Below are positions 1 through 8,118 of a DNA stretch of 64,000 nt, in pieces. Both the position numbers and the translations under genes were made by a program. Origin of the DNA: Marinagarivorans algicola (lineage in GTDB: Bacteria; Pseudomonadota; Gammaproteobacteria; Pseudomonadales; Cellvibrionaceae); the NCBI RefSeq assembly GCF_001292705.1, contig NZ_LGAK01000001.1, positions 186,001 to 250,000 on the forward strand, written 5' to 3'. Below the pieces are notes generated by a model. It was given only the letters and a program-made list of their open reading frames with translations. It was not told the origin of the DNA and searched no databases. How positions within the stretch are numbered: position 1 is the first letter of the stretch; every line of letters starts with the position of its first letter.

Positions 1-1
1 C

Positions 2-1114
2 GCTTTGCTGGTAGGTGAATCGGGTACCGGCAAAGAGGTCTTGGCGCGCTATATTCATGAGTACTCACCGCGTAAAACCCAGCCCTTTATTGCCATTAAT
101 TGTGCCGCCATCCCTGAAAACATGCTAGAAGCCATGTTGTTTGGCCATGAAAAAGGCGCCTACACTGGGGCTTATAGCTCGGCGCCGGGTAAGTTTGAGC
201 AGGCCAATGGCGGCACTTTATTATTAGATGAAATATCTGAAATGGCCCTACCATTGCAGGCTAAGTTACTGCGAGTACTGCAAGAGCGTGAGGTTGAGCG
301 CCTAGGTGGGCGTAAATGCATACAGCTTGATGTACGAGTCATTGCAACCACTAACCGCGATATGCGCCAAGAAGTTGTCGACGGTAAGTTTAGGGAAGAC
401 TTGTATTTTAGATTGAGCGTATTGCCGCTGCAGTGGGCGCCGTTGCGTGACCGCAAAGAAGATATTTTGCCTTTAGCTAAAAGCTTGTTGCAGCGCCATG
501 CGGCTAAGCAGCACCGCGCAGGTGTGTACCTGAGTGATACGGCGAAGCAATTGTTGCTGCAATACCCGTGGCCTGGCAACGTACGCGAGTTAGATAATGT
601 GATGCAGCGCGCCCTAATATTGCAAGCAGGTAATGTGATAGCGGCAGAAGATCTAGGCCTGCAAGCGGCACAGCACTTTAGCCAAAAGCCTTCATTAGTC
701 GATGTAATGCAAGCCGAGCTAGCGCCCAGTTCTGAGTGTGCTCAAACATTAGTGGCAAATACCGTCGCTGCGGGTAATGGCGGTGATGATTTTGCCCCTA
801 GTCATGCTTCTGGGCCAGTGGTTACGCAAGTGAATGTAGGTAGTGTCGCGCAGCCTTGGGGTGGTGCAAACTGGGGCTCAAGCCCCAAAGATATCCCGGC
901 GTCTTTAAGGGTGCAAGAGCGTGAGCCACTGGCGCCGGTTGCCGAACTGGGGCATGACCTGCGTCAACGCGAGTTTGAAATTATACGCCAAACCTTAAAA
1001 AGTGAACGCGGCAGTAAAAAAGAAACCGCCAAGCGACTGGGCATTAGCGCCCGCACCTTGCGCTATAAAATGGCCAAGCTGCGTGAAGAGGGCTTTGACT
1101 TAGATAGCCTATGA
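2..1114 (+). CDS. Sigma-54-dependent response regulator, FleR/FlrC-like (5' end outside window)
   Basis: The reading frame is open from base 2, so the receiver domain and the start lie upstream. What remains is the AAA+ activator domain and the C-terminal DNA-binding domain. Walker A (GESGTGKE) comes at once, followed by a GAYTGA loop that contacts sigma-54 (the usual form is GAFTGA), Walker B (LLLDEI) and the WPGNVREL sensor segment. After a linker of about 90 residues rich in Ala, Gly and Ser there is a Fis-type helix-turn-helix ([19 protein letters not shown]). The ending resembles FleR/FlrC, activators of class III flagellar genes, but no flagellar gene follows, so that identity is an inference; the family call is firm. 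Confidence 0.88.
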   Translation, partial: ALLVGESGTGKEVLARYIHEYSPRKTQPFIAINCAAIPENMLEAMLFGHEKGAYTGAYSSAPGKFEQANGGTLLLDEISEMALPLQAKLLRVLQEREVERLGGRKCIQLDVRVIATTNRDMRQEVVDGKFREDLYFRLSVLPLQWAPLRDRKEDILPLAKSLLQRHAAKQHRAGVYLSDTAKQLLLQYPWPGNVRELDNVMQRALILQAGNVIAAEDLGLQAAQHFSQKPSLVDVMQAELAPSSECAQTLVANTVAAGNGGDDFAPSHASGPVVTQVNVGSVAQPWGGANWGSSPKDIPASLRVQEREPLAPVAELGHDLRQREFEIIRQTLKSERGSKKETAKRLGISARTLRYKMAKLREEGFDLDSL

Positions 1115-1460
1115 GCACACAGTCAATCAAGCCTAATGTTGGTAGCCGATGACAGGCCATAACGCACAAGTCACTAATCACTGAAGTGATGCACTAAGCC
1201 ATTCATAACAGGTGCTTTAAGCGCATTGATATAACAGCACAAAAGAGTCTAAAAAATACGTAAAAGTGTGATTTTTTGACTTTTATACCGCTTTAAAAGC
1301 GGCCATAATCTCAATAAGTGCACAGCTTGCTTAGGGCGAATAGTTAGCCGGCGTTTGTAGTCGGCTATAGCCAATAATACCGTGTACTTAGGCTTACCCC
1401 TAGCGGGTTGCTTGCTCTAGTTTTGTTTTTTGTGTGTTGTTTTACATGAGGAGTTTAGCT
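1115..1460. other. Intergenic stretch with a perfect 7-bp dyad
   Basis: This 346-base gap has no convincing gene. The one clear structure is a perfect palindrome at 1288-1302, CCGCTTT-A-AAAGCGG, a possible operator or short hairpin for the small gene that starts at 1461. A TTGACT at 1276 and a CATAAT at 1304 flank it, but their 22-base spacing is too wide for a normal sigma-70 promoter. Confidence 0.35.
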
Positions 1461-1640
1461 ATGGGTTTAGAAATATTAGAAGGCGATATGAGCCTTCAAT
1501 TAATGCAGCAAGATATTGACGATTTTGTTGAGCAAGAGAGCGATAGAGTCATGGGCGTAGACTCGCGTAGACGCCTAGAAAATAAAATTGACGAACTACG
1601 TCTATTGCGCGAAATGAAAGAGTTTGATTTTGATGGTTAA
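1461..1640 (+). CDS. Small acidic protein, PA3496/DUF3545-like
   Basis: A 59-residue protein. The ATG at 1461 was chosen because GAGGAG (1448-1453) lies seven bases upstream; an in-frame TTG at 1434 has no such site. The C-terminal half has the pattern RRRLENKIDELRLLREMKEF followed by DFDG, which resembles the small gammaproteobacterial family PA3496/DUF3545 (in Pseudomonas sometimes named a putative envelope integrity protein). There is no signal peptide or membrane segment and the N-terminal half is acidic. Function is unknown. An intrinsic terminator follows at 1680, so it is probably monocistronic. Confidence 0.7.
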   Translation: MGLEILEGDMSLQLMQQDIDDFVEQESDRVMGVDSRRRLENKIDELRLLREMKEFDFDG

Positions 1641-1679
1641 TGTGTGTGACCGTGATGCTTAACATAGCCGCACGCCTAT

Positions 1680-1704
1680 AAAAGCCCCCGCTGTGGGGCT
1701 TTTT
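1680..1704 (+). terminator. Intrinsic terminator after the 59-residue gene
   Basis: AAAAGCCCC and GGGGCTTTTT form a GC-rich stem with a short loop followed by a T run, 39 bases after the stop at 1640. The A run on the other side means it could also work in reverse. Confidence 0.85.
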
Positions 1705-1989
1705 GCTAATCGCGTTAAGGCTCTGCTTGCTGTGTGAGTACCCACTATAATTAATGGCGGCAGTCAGTCATAAAAATCAGTGAGTTAAAGGTTTATGTAT
1801 GGGTGTGAAAGTCATCTTTTACGGTGGTGTATGCTGATTTTTGGGGCCTTTAGGCTTTACCAAAAAGCATTAAATCAGCACGCACAGCCGTACTGACTTT
1901 TTAATATGATAAAAGTGTTGTATAACAGCACTCTACAAAAACCTTAAGGTGCCTAAATGGTACCAAATGGATAAGGGGTAGGGTTGAAT

Positions 1990-2292
1990 ATGACAGTCAC
2001 AAGGTCTGAGCTTATAGAGCGTATTACCGATGCACAGCAAGGTATTCAGGTGCGTGATGTGGAGCTGGCGGTAAAAATGCTAGTTGAGCACATGGCGCAA
2101 GCCGTTACCCAGAGTGAGCGTATAGAAATACGCGGCTTTGGCAGTTTTGAATTACACTACCGCCCACCTAGGCGTGCTCGCAACCCCAAAACGGGTGAGC
2201 AGGTTGCCCTAGAGGGAAAGTATGCGGTGCATTTTAAGCCAGGCAAAGAACTGCGCGAAAAAGTCAATGAGCAATTAGCCGAGATACGCTAA
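1990..2292 (+). CDS. ihfB: Integration host factor subunit beta
   Basis: A 100-residue DNA-bending protein that forms the IHF heterodimer with IhfA and shapes promoters, origins and recombination sites. The sequence has the IhfB signature throughout: SELIERI near the N-terminus, [19 protein letters not shown], then [25 protein letters not shown]. The ATG at 1990 has a purine-rich AAGGGGTAGGG site just upstream; a TTG two codons earlier is less likely. In most gammaproteobacteria ihfB directly follows rpsA. Here a terminator and 285 bases of non-coding DNA precede it, so the usual linkage is broken. Confidence 0.95.
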   Translation: MTVTRSELIERITDAQQGIQVRDVELAVKMLVEHMAQAVTQSERIEIRGFGSFELHYRPPRRARNPKTGEQVALEGKYAVHFKPGKELREKVNEQLAEIR

Positions 2293-2550
2293 AAGCGGTA
2301 TCGATTAAAGGCTGTATTGCACGCCTGTACACCGCTGTGCGTATACATTTAGCACCTATAATAGGGCCTATAGATCTACCTCGGTGCTATCGATGCTTAA
2401 AGGCGGCCAACTGTTGCCAGTTTATTGTATGGCGTATCACCATCGTGTTGTATGACCGGTTTCACGCAATGAGCTGTACAGGCCAGCGCATATACAGACA
2501 CACAGTAATAAACTACTTTCTATTGATGTTAATCCTTACTAAGGACTCTT

Positions 2551-3960
2551 ATGCCGGCTCTTGTTATTCCTGTTGTACTTTCGGGTGGTAGTGGCACACG
2601 CTTGTGGCCTAAATCGCGCCAGCATTACCCCAAGCAATTGCATAAGCTTTATGGCGAGCATACGCTGCTACAGCATACAGTTAAGCGTATAATGGGTGAC
2701 CAAGCCCCTATTGTCGTTTGCAATAATGAACAGCGCTTTATGGTGGCTGACCAATTGGCGGCAGTATGCGCCACCGCCCCTGATATTATTTTAGAGCCGG
2801 TGGGGCGCGATACGGCACCGGCTGTTGCTATTGCCGCCTTACAGGCTATGCAGCGCGACCCCGAGGCTATTATTGCTATATTCCCCGCCGATCACCTTAT
2901 TCAGCACGCAGAAGTGTTTAATACGGCACTGGCGCAAGCGGTTAATATGGCCGAGCAACATAAGCTGGTTGCCTTTGGGGTTACACCCACAAGGGCCGAA
3001 ACTGGCTACGGTTATATTAAAGCGCAGCATATTGGTAATGGCCCAAGCCCCGTCGCGCAATTTGTAGAAAAGCCCAATGCTCAAGTGGCCGAGCAATATT
3101 TAAGCAGTGGTGACTATTATTGGAATAGCGGCATGTTTGTCTTTAAAGCCAGTGTACTGATTGCCGAGCTACAGCAATACCAGCCTGCCATAGTGGCGGC
3201 TTGCCGGCGTGCCCTGCAAGCTAGCTGTACCGACCTTGACTTTATTAGGCTTGATAAAACGGCCTTTGAGCAAAGCCCGGCAATATCAATTGATTACGCA
3301 TTGATGGAGCATACACGCCAAGCCTGGGTGCTACCCTTACATAATAGCGGCTGGAGCGACATTGGTAGCTGGGATGCTCTGTGGCAGGTGAGCCCAAAAG
3401 ATGATAGCGATAATGCCTTTATCGGTGATGTGATTGCCGAGCAAAGCAGCCATTGTTATGTTGATGCGCAGCACCGACTGGTGGCGTTAGTCGGGGTAGA
3501 AGATGTGGCCGTGATTGATACAGCCGATGCCGTATTAGTGATTAACAAAAATAAAGCGCAGCATGTTAAAGCAGTGGTGCAAACACTAAAAAAGCGCAAC
3601 CGCAAAGAGTACACCGCCCACCGCGAAGTGCACCGCCCTTGGGGGTGCTACGATGCCATTGATGGCGGTAAGCGTTACCAAGTTAAGCGTATAAGCGTAA
3701 AGCCGGGTGCAAGTTTGTCATTGCAAATGCATCATCACCGTGCCGAACACTGGATTATTGTCTCTGGTACAGCGCTTGTTCAGCGTGGGAATGATGAAAT
3801 GCTCCTCACCGAAAACCAATCGGTATACATTCCCTTAGGTGAAAAACACAGGCTCACAAACCCAGGTAAATTATTACTGGAGCTGATTGAAGTGCAAAGT
3901 GGAAGTTATTTGGGCGAAGATGATATTGTGCGCTTTGAGGATGTATTTGGACGCAGTTAA
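2551..3960 (+). CDS. manC: Mannose-1-phosphate guanylyltransferase / mannose-6-phosphate isomerase
   Basis: A 469-residue bifunctional-type enzyme (type II PMI/GMP; ManC, AlgA, CpsB) that makes GDP-mannose from mannose-1-phosphate and GTP. The nucleotidyltransferase domain begins with LSGGSGTRLWP (residues 10-20), with VEKP and YYWNSGMF further on. The C-terminal cupin domain has metal-binding histidines in QMHHHRAEHW. AAGGA precedes the ATG by a normal distance. It stands alone, 570 bases before the initiating transferase gene, and supplies GDP-mannose or GDP-fucose-type precursors; no mannosyltransferase is evident in the window. Isomerase activity is not assured from sequence. Confidence 0.95.
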   Translation: MPALVIPVVLSGGSGTRLWPKSRQHYPKQLHKLYGEHTLLQHTVKRIMGDQAPIVVCNNEQRFMVADQLAAVCATAPDIILEPVGRDTAPAVAIAALQAMQRDPEAIIAIFPADHLIQHAEVFNTALAQAVNMAEQHKLVAFGVTPTRAETGYGYIKAQHIGNGPSPVAQFVEKPNAQVAEQYLSSGDYYWNSGMFVFKASVLIAELQQYQPAIVAACRRALQASCTDLDFIRLDKTAFEQSPAISIDYALMEHTRQAWVLPLHNSGWSDIGSWDALWQVSPKDDSDNAFIGDVIAEQSSHCYVDAQHRLVALVGVEDVAVIDTADAVLVINKNKAQHVKAVVQTLKKRNRKEYTAHREVHRPWGCYDAIDGGKRYQVKRISVKPGASLSLQMHHHRAEHWIIVSGTALVQRGNDEMLLTENQSVYIPLGEKHRLTNPGKLLLELIEVQSGSYLGEDDIVRFEDVFGRS

Positions 3961-4075
3961 CAAATTAGTAGTATGCAGTGTGCTGTTTATAACGTTTGTA
4001 ACGACAAGTAACAAATTACACCTTTATTACAGGTGTATAGCTCTGTTAAACTGCGATGTATTCATAACGACTACA

Positions 4076-4108
4076 GCGCCGATGTTTAGAATGCGGCGCC
4101 AGAGTTTT
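4076..4108 (+). terminator. Possible terminator after manC
   Basis: GCGCCG (4076-4081) pairs with CGGCGC (4094-4099), and five Ts follow at 4104-4108 after a five-base gap. The stem is short, so this is only a candidate. Confidence 0.4.
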
Positions 4109-4337
4109 TATCTAACAATTTAGGTGACTATTCACTCGCTATGATTTACTAGCTATGCATGTTAAACAACAATAGCGTGAGTGCCGCAAGCTATGCTTAC
4201 CAAGTGGTACAAACACACCCACATAACCCGCAATACAAACAAACCTTGAGCCAGCGTTGTACCTGATGTGTATCCATTTTGAGGCATAAGTCAAAGTAGC
4301 CATACTTTATATGATATGGTTTACAGACTTCTGCTTT

Positions 4338-4394
4338 TATTAATAGGTGGCTTACATATTAATAGATGGTTTACCTATTAATGTAGGGTTATGT
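4338..4394. repeat. Three tandem 19-bp direct repeats
   Basis: Copies lie at 4338-4356, 4357-4375 and 4376-4394, each starting TATTAAT. Copies 1 and 2 match at 16 of 19 bases; copy 3 is weaker at 12 of 19. A further related TATGGTTTACA lies just upstream at about 4315. They sit in the otherwise empty 568-base gap 3961-4528, about 135 bases before the initiating glycosyltransferase gene, and could be stacked regulator sites. Confidence 0.7.
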
Positions 4395-4528
4395 ATGCGA
4401 TGCGATTTGCTTGGTAGTGACAGTGCGCGCAGCTAAGGCACGCAGTGGTTGCTACATTCCGTGGCTGCTAGAGGGGAGTGCATGCATAAAGTGTTAGATG
4501 TTACCTATTCAGTATTTTGGAGTGCCAG

Positions 4529-5593
4529 ATGGAGTATGGATTTGCGGTATTGGGCGTTGCTTTTTTAGTCACCGTCGCAGCCGTAAAAGTAATAAGGCCG
4601 CTTGCGGTTAGTGTAGGGCTGGTTGATAAGCCCGGTGGCCGTAAACAGCATGATGGCGCTATCCCCTTAATTGGTGGTTTGGCCATGTTTGTAGGGCTGT
4701 TTTTGTCATCTTATATTATGCTAGAGCAGCCCACGTTTGTGCGTGTGTTTATGCTTGGTGGCGCCATGATAGTATTTATGGGTGCTATGGACGATAGATA
4801 CGACATTAGCGCTAGGTTTAGATTAGTGGCGCAGCTATTAATAGCGGCTTTATTTGTATACGGCCTTAAATTGGGTGTGGCCAGTTTTGGCAACTTGCTA
4901 GGCTTAGGTGAAATACGCCTAGGCTGGTTAGGCTACCCATTTGCGCTGGTGGCAATTATTGCTGTTATTAACGCCGTAAATATGCTTGATGGCATCGATG
5001 GTTTAGTGGGCGGCCTGGGCCTAACCAGCTTTATGGGCTTAGCATTGTTGTACTTTGGTGCAAGCGGGCTAAACACCGCTTGGCTATGTTTTGCCTTGGT
5101 GGGCGCGCTAATGGGCTTTTTGGTATTTAACCTGTGGGGTAAGCCTAGCCATAAGCGCTTTAAAAAAGTATTTATGGGTGATGCCGGCAGTATGTTTGTA
5201 GGTTTGGCCTTGGCAGTATTACTGCTATACGGAGCAAGCGAGCAAACAGCCGCCTTTAAGCCAGTAACGGCGCTATGGTTTGTATTGCTACCGCTCACCG
5301 ATATGATTACATTAATGTATCGCCGCGTTAAGCGCGGTAAATCGCCTTTGTCACCCGACCGTACGCACATACATCATATATTAATGCGCGCCGGCTTTAA
5401 TAGCCGCCAAACCCTATACATCATGCTGTTTGTGCAGCTGGTATTAGTATGTATGGGTATGATGTTTAATTACCTGCCTGGCGCCGAGGCAATATCATTT
5501 AGTTGCTGTTTGGTATTTGTATTGGCCTACCAATTATTAATGAAGCGTAGTTGGCGCTTTATTCGCTGGAACAAACGCCGCTTTGCGCAATAG
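4529..5593 (+). CDS. Undecaprenyl-phosphate HexNAc-1-phosphate transferase, WecA/WbpL family
   Basis: A 354-residue polytopic membrane enzyme that moves a HexNAc-1-phosphate from a UDP-sugar to undecaprenyl phosphate and so starts assembly of a lipid-linked glycan. It shows DKPGGRKQHDGAIPLIGG near the N-terminus, the DDRYD metal motif, NMLDGIDGL, MGDAGSMFVG and the late THIHH motif that separates WecA-like enzymes from MraY. The ATG at 4529 is preceded by TTTGGAG; the TTG at 4517 overlaps that site. Whether it accepts GlcNAc or another HexNAc cannot be told. It is the likely initiator for the downstream Wzx/Wzy-type locus. Confidence 0.9.
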   Translation: MEYGFAVLGVAFLVTVAAVKVIRPLAVSVGLVDKPGGRKQHDGAIPLIGGLAMFVGLFLSSYIMLEQPTFVRVFMLGGAMIVFMGAMDDRYDISARFRLVAQLLIAALFVYGLKLGVASFGNLLGLGEIRLGWLGYPFALVAIIAVINAVNMLDGIDGLVGGLGLTSFMGLALLYFGASGLNTAWLCFALVGALMGFLVFNLWGKPSHKRFKKVFMGDAGSMFVGLALAVLLLYGASEQTAAFKPVTALWFVLLPLTDMITLMYRRVKRGKSPLSPDRTHIHHILMRAGFNSRQTLYIMLFVQLVLVCMGMMFNYLPGAEAISFSCCLVFVLAYQLLMKRSWRFIRWNKRRFAQ

Positions 5594-5698
5594 CGGGTTT
5601 TGCGTAATAACGGGGTTTTTGTTATAGGTATGTGCGCAATAATACAAGGGTTAAGGTGTGTAGCGCGGATGCCTAATCAATAAAACTCATCATCAAAT

Positions 5699-5780
5699 AA
5701 AAAGCGAAGCCCGAGGCTTTATATCTTTAAGGTCTTAAAGATATAAAGCCTTAAGGCAATAAAATAGGGCTTTGCTTTTT
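5699..5780. repeat. Nested double inverted repeat
   Basis: An inner hairpin has perfect 17-bp arms (5714-5730 and 5735-5751) around the loop GGTC. An outer pair, AAAAAGCGAAGCCC (5699-5712) and GGGCTTTGCTTTTT (5767-5780), encloses it with one G-T mismatch, so the whole 82 bases can fold on itself. The outer 3' arm ends in a T run, so it may terminate transcription of the initiating transferase gene. The inner arms are longer and more AT-rich than a normal terminator. Confidence 0.85.
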
Positions 5781-5881
5781 ATACTCACCTTACCGACTCC
5801 TTTTTTGTGCCTCCTTGTGTGTCCTTTGTGCTTGTTTTTTGAAGTCACGCTAGGCCTAGATCCCAAAGCGTAAAATGCCAA

Positions 5882-5921
5882 GTGTTCAATGCTTGAACAC
5901 CTAATAAAACTGCCGTAAAAT
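5882..5921 (+). promoter_or_regulatory. Orphan copy of the EPS-regulator promoter and palindrome
   Basis: The palindrome GTGTTCAA-TGC-TTGAACAC (5882-5900) contains a TTGAAC -35, followed after 17 bases by TAAAAT (5916-5921). The same arrangement, almost base for base, lies at 7547-7585 in front of the intact regulator gene. Here the ATG is lost. Confidence 0.8.
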
Positions 5922-5928
5922 ACCACTC

Positions 5929-6000
5929 ATAAAAAAGCCGCCATGCATGGCGAGGTGTACGCGGCGTTAATGCGCAGACCAGAGGCAAGCAACCCAAGGG
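5929..6000 (+). pseudogene. Decayed remnant of the EPS-associated MarR regulator
   Basis: Downstream of the orphan promoter the DNA still resembles the first codons of the gene at 7592. The clearest match is GCGAGGTGTACGCGGCGTT plus AATGCGCA against GACGAGGTACGCTTGGCATT plus AATGCGCA. The start codon is replaced, small indels break the frame, and resemblance fades by about 6000. The rest of the gap to 6272 has no gene I can see. Confidence 0.7.
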
Positions 6001-6272
6001 CATGCTTTAAAAGTGTCTTTGCCCAAGGGGGTAAAAGGCGGGTTAAAAGAGGCGGGTTAAAAAATAAAGCAACTTTTTATACATTATAAAAAATGTGTAA
6101 TACAGCGGCACGCACTGGCACTTAGATTTATGGGCAAGCTAACAAAGCTCGCCTAGCGACCTAATTGCATTTAAAGTATTTTATATCGCGTTGCAAAAGC
6201 AAATAGAAGAATAAAAAAATAGGCTCGTTTAGCCAAAAGCCAACCCTTAACCCCGAGCATAGCGAGACGCCA

Positions 6273-7433
6273 ATGAATATTAAAGAGCTAATACAGCAAG
6301 GCGAAAATAGCGCGGTAGAATTTAAAGCCGCTGATGTACGGCCAGAGTCATTAGCAAAAGAGCTAGTAGCCTTTGTGAATGGTCAAGGCGGCGTGGTGTT
6401 GGTGGGGGTTGATGATAGCGGTAATATAAAAGGCCTAAAGACGGACCTAAATAGGCCGACTGAATTTTGTGATTGGGTCGCCAATATACTACGGACCGCT
6501 GTTAACCCGCCTATTAATGCTGATGTGAGTGTTGCGCAAGTTGACGGCAAAAATATTGGTGTAATTAACGTGCCTAAAGGTACGGATAAGCCCTATCAGA
6601 CCAACGCTGGCCAATATTTAGTGCGTGTAGGCGCAACCAACAGGGCGGCATCGGTGCAAGAGTTAATGCGATTGTTTCAGCAGGCCGGTGTATTTCATGT
6701 AGATGCTAACCCTGTGGCAGGGGCTGGCATTAAAGATTTAAGCCTAAGCAGCCTTGATCAATATTTAACAAGGTATGACTTAAGCCTTGCTGACGATGCC
6801 GATCATACAGCGCTGTTACAGAATATGGATATACTCACCGCCGAAGAGCCGACAATTGCAGGTTTGTTGTTATTTGGTATAAACCCGCAGCGCTTTTTGC
6901 CTAATGCTTGTGTGAGCTATGCGCACTTTGCAGGCAATACAATAGATGCCGAATTAATTGATAAGCAAGTAATAAACGGTACCCTGCCAGAGCAAATTGA
7001 GCGTGCGTTAGCGGTAATAACGAATAATGTAGCGGTAAGCAGTAATATACAAGGCGCCAAAACCGAGCCCACCACAATGAACTACCCACAAAAAGTATTT
7101 AGGGAGTTAATAGTTAATACTGTAGTGCACCGCAATTACAGCATTGTAGGTTCACGCATACGTATACTGCATTTTGGCGATCGCATAGAGTTTATATCGC
7201 CGGGGCGCCTACCCAATACGGTATCTATCCAAAAGTTGCCTTTTGGAGTCTCTTATGCGAGTAACCCTATTATTTTGAAGTTTTTAGAAAATTTAAGGTA
7301 CGTTGATAAATTAGGCCGGGGCTTGCCCATGGTATGGCAAGAGGCCAAAAAATTAATGCGTAAAGTAACGTTTGAAGAAATAGGCGAAGAATTTAAAGTC
7401 ACACTTTCGCTAAAAAGCGGAAGTGGGAATTAG
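6273..7433 (+). CDS. AlbA_2 (Schlafen-type) domain ATP-binding protein
   Basis: A 386-residue cytoplasmic protein. Residues about 8-125 form an AlbA_2/Schlafen-type putative nucleic-acid-binding domain (GENSAVEFKA, AFVNGQGGVVLVGVDDSG). Residues about 270-370 match the HATPase_c_4 domain of RecG-like regulators (FRELIVNTVVHRNYS, then RIEFISPGRLP). Such proteins are usually annotated as putative transcriptional regulators or ATP-binding proteins, and the role is not established. It sits between a broken and an intact copy of the EPS regulator, so it may belong to the same regulatory island. The upstream GCGAGA is a poor ribosome site. Confidence 0.85.
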   Translation: MNIKELIQQGENSAVEFKAADVRPESLAKELVAFVNGQGGVVLVGVDDSGNIKGLKTDLNRPTEFCDWVANILRTAVNPPINADVSVAQVDGKNIGVINVPKGTDKPYQTNAGQYLVRVGATNRAASVQELMRLFQQAGVFHVDANPVAGAGIKDLSLSSLDQYLTRYDLSLADDADHTALLQNMDILTAEEPTIAGLLLFGINPQRFLPNACVSYAHFAGNTIDAELIDKQVINGTLPEQIERALAVITNNVAVSSNIQGAKTEPTTMNYPQKVFRELIVNTVVHRNYSIVGSRIRILHFGDRIEFISPGRLPNTVSIQKLPFGVSYASNPIILKFLENLRYVDKLGRGLPMVWQEAKKLMRKVTFEEIGEEFKVTLSLKSGSGN

Positions 7434-7501
7434 GGTGCGAGCAACAGCAAGTAAAACACCTAAGTGCAGCGAACTTTAAGGGTAAGCCCAGGTAGGGTCG
7501 T

Positions 7502-7535
7502 TTAGTAAAAAGCGAGACGCCAATAAAGAGCAAAT
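7502..7535 (+). repeat. Remnant repeat of the AlbA_2 gene start
   Basis: AGCGAGACGCCAAT at 7511-7524 is identical to 6261-6274, which spans the start codon of the AlbA_2 gene. In both places it is followed by AAAGAGC and preceded by a TCGTTTAG-like stretch. The second copy has lost the ATG and a few bases. Confidence 0.65.
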
Positions 7536-7546
7536 TAAGTATTTTC

Positions 7547-7591
7547 TGTTCAATGCTTGAACACTAAATAAAACTGCCGTAAAATGCACCT
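7547..7591 (+). promoter_or_regulatory. Sigma-70-type promoter with overlapping palindrome; predicted leaderless start
   Basis: TGTTCAA-TGC-TTGAACA (7547-7563) is a perfect 7-bp-arm palindrome. Its right arm contains the -35 TTGAAC (7557-7562); after exactly 17 bases comes TAAAAT (7580-7585). The ATG is at 7592, seven bases after the -10, where transcription would normally begin. There is no ribosome site. The palindrome covering the -35 would suit a repressor, possibly the MarR product itself. Confidence 0.75.
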
Positions 7592-7924
7592 ATGAAAGAA
7601 ACAGCCATACCCGACGAGGTACGCTTGGCATTAATGCGCAAGCTAGCCCAAAACCCCAATGTAAGCCAACGCGAGCTAGCTGCCGAGCTAGGTGTAAGCC
7701 TGGGCAAGGTTAACTACTGCCTAAAAGCATTAGTCAAAGTGGGCTGGGTAAAAGCCGGCAACTTTGCCCGCTCAAGCAATAAAGCCGGTTATGCGTACTT
7801 ACTCACGCCAAAAGGCATTACCGAAAAAGCTGAGTTAACAACCCGTTTTATAGAGCGTAAGCAGCAACAGTACGACAGCTTAAAAAAAGAGATAGAAGAG
7901 CTAAAGGCCGAGGCTAAGCAATAA
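7592..7924 (+). CDS. MarR family EPS-associated transcriptional regulator
   Basis: A 110-residue protein with a winged helix-turn-helix (VSQRELAAELGVSLGKVNYC followed by LKALVKVGWVK, about residues 24-55). A C-terminal coiled coil (RKQQQYDSLKKEIEELKAEA) probably mediates dimerisation. Length and pattern fit the MarR_EPS family found next to exopolysaccharide loci. The start follows from the promoter geometry described at 7547. It directly precedes wzz and the glycan operon, so it is a good candidate for their control. A broken second copy lies at 5929. Confidence 0.9.
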   Translation: MKETAIPDEVRLALMRKLAQNPNVSQRELAAELGVSLGKVNYCLKALVKVGWVKAGNFARSSNKAGYAYLLTPKGITEKAELTTRFIERKQQQYDSLKKEIEELKAEAKQ

Positions 7925-8118
7925 ACAGTCACATAATAAAAAGCTATACAATAAATAGCCGCGAGGCAGCATAAAAATCGTTGTAGCAGTTTGCTGCCCG
8001 CGTTTAATAAGTCAGCAGTGGTTTGAAATAATATAAAAGTATTTTTATTGGCCGCTTGCGGTAGAGCTAAAAGTAGCCCCTAATCCCAATCCCTTATTTG
8101 CAAAGTGATTTAACAACT

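Noticed and set aside
1276-1309. TTGACT and CATAAT as a promoter for the 59-residue gene
   Set aside because: The spacing is 22 bases, too long for sigma-70.
2337-2591. 84-codon frame between ihfB and manC
   Set aside because: Overlaps the manC start in another frame and has no gene-like features.
4338-4394. CRISPR array
   Set aside because: The direct repeats here and at the other repeat sites are contiguous, with no spacers, and no cas genes are present.
5735-5926. 63-codon minus-strand frame
   Set aside because: It crosses the inner hairpin arm and the orphan promoter copy and shows no gene-like features.
6273-7433. AlbA_2 protein as a phage-defence gene
   Set aside because: The domain occurs in many contexts, and no effector, nuclease or other defence gene lies beside it.
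8051-8075. ops-like GCGGTAG (8058-8064) upstream of wzz, suggesting RfaH control
   Set aside because: Only seven bases match the ops core and the rest of the JUMPstart consensus is absent, so chance is sufficient.
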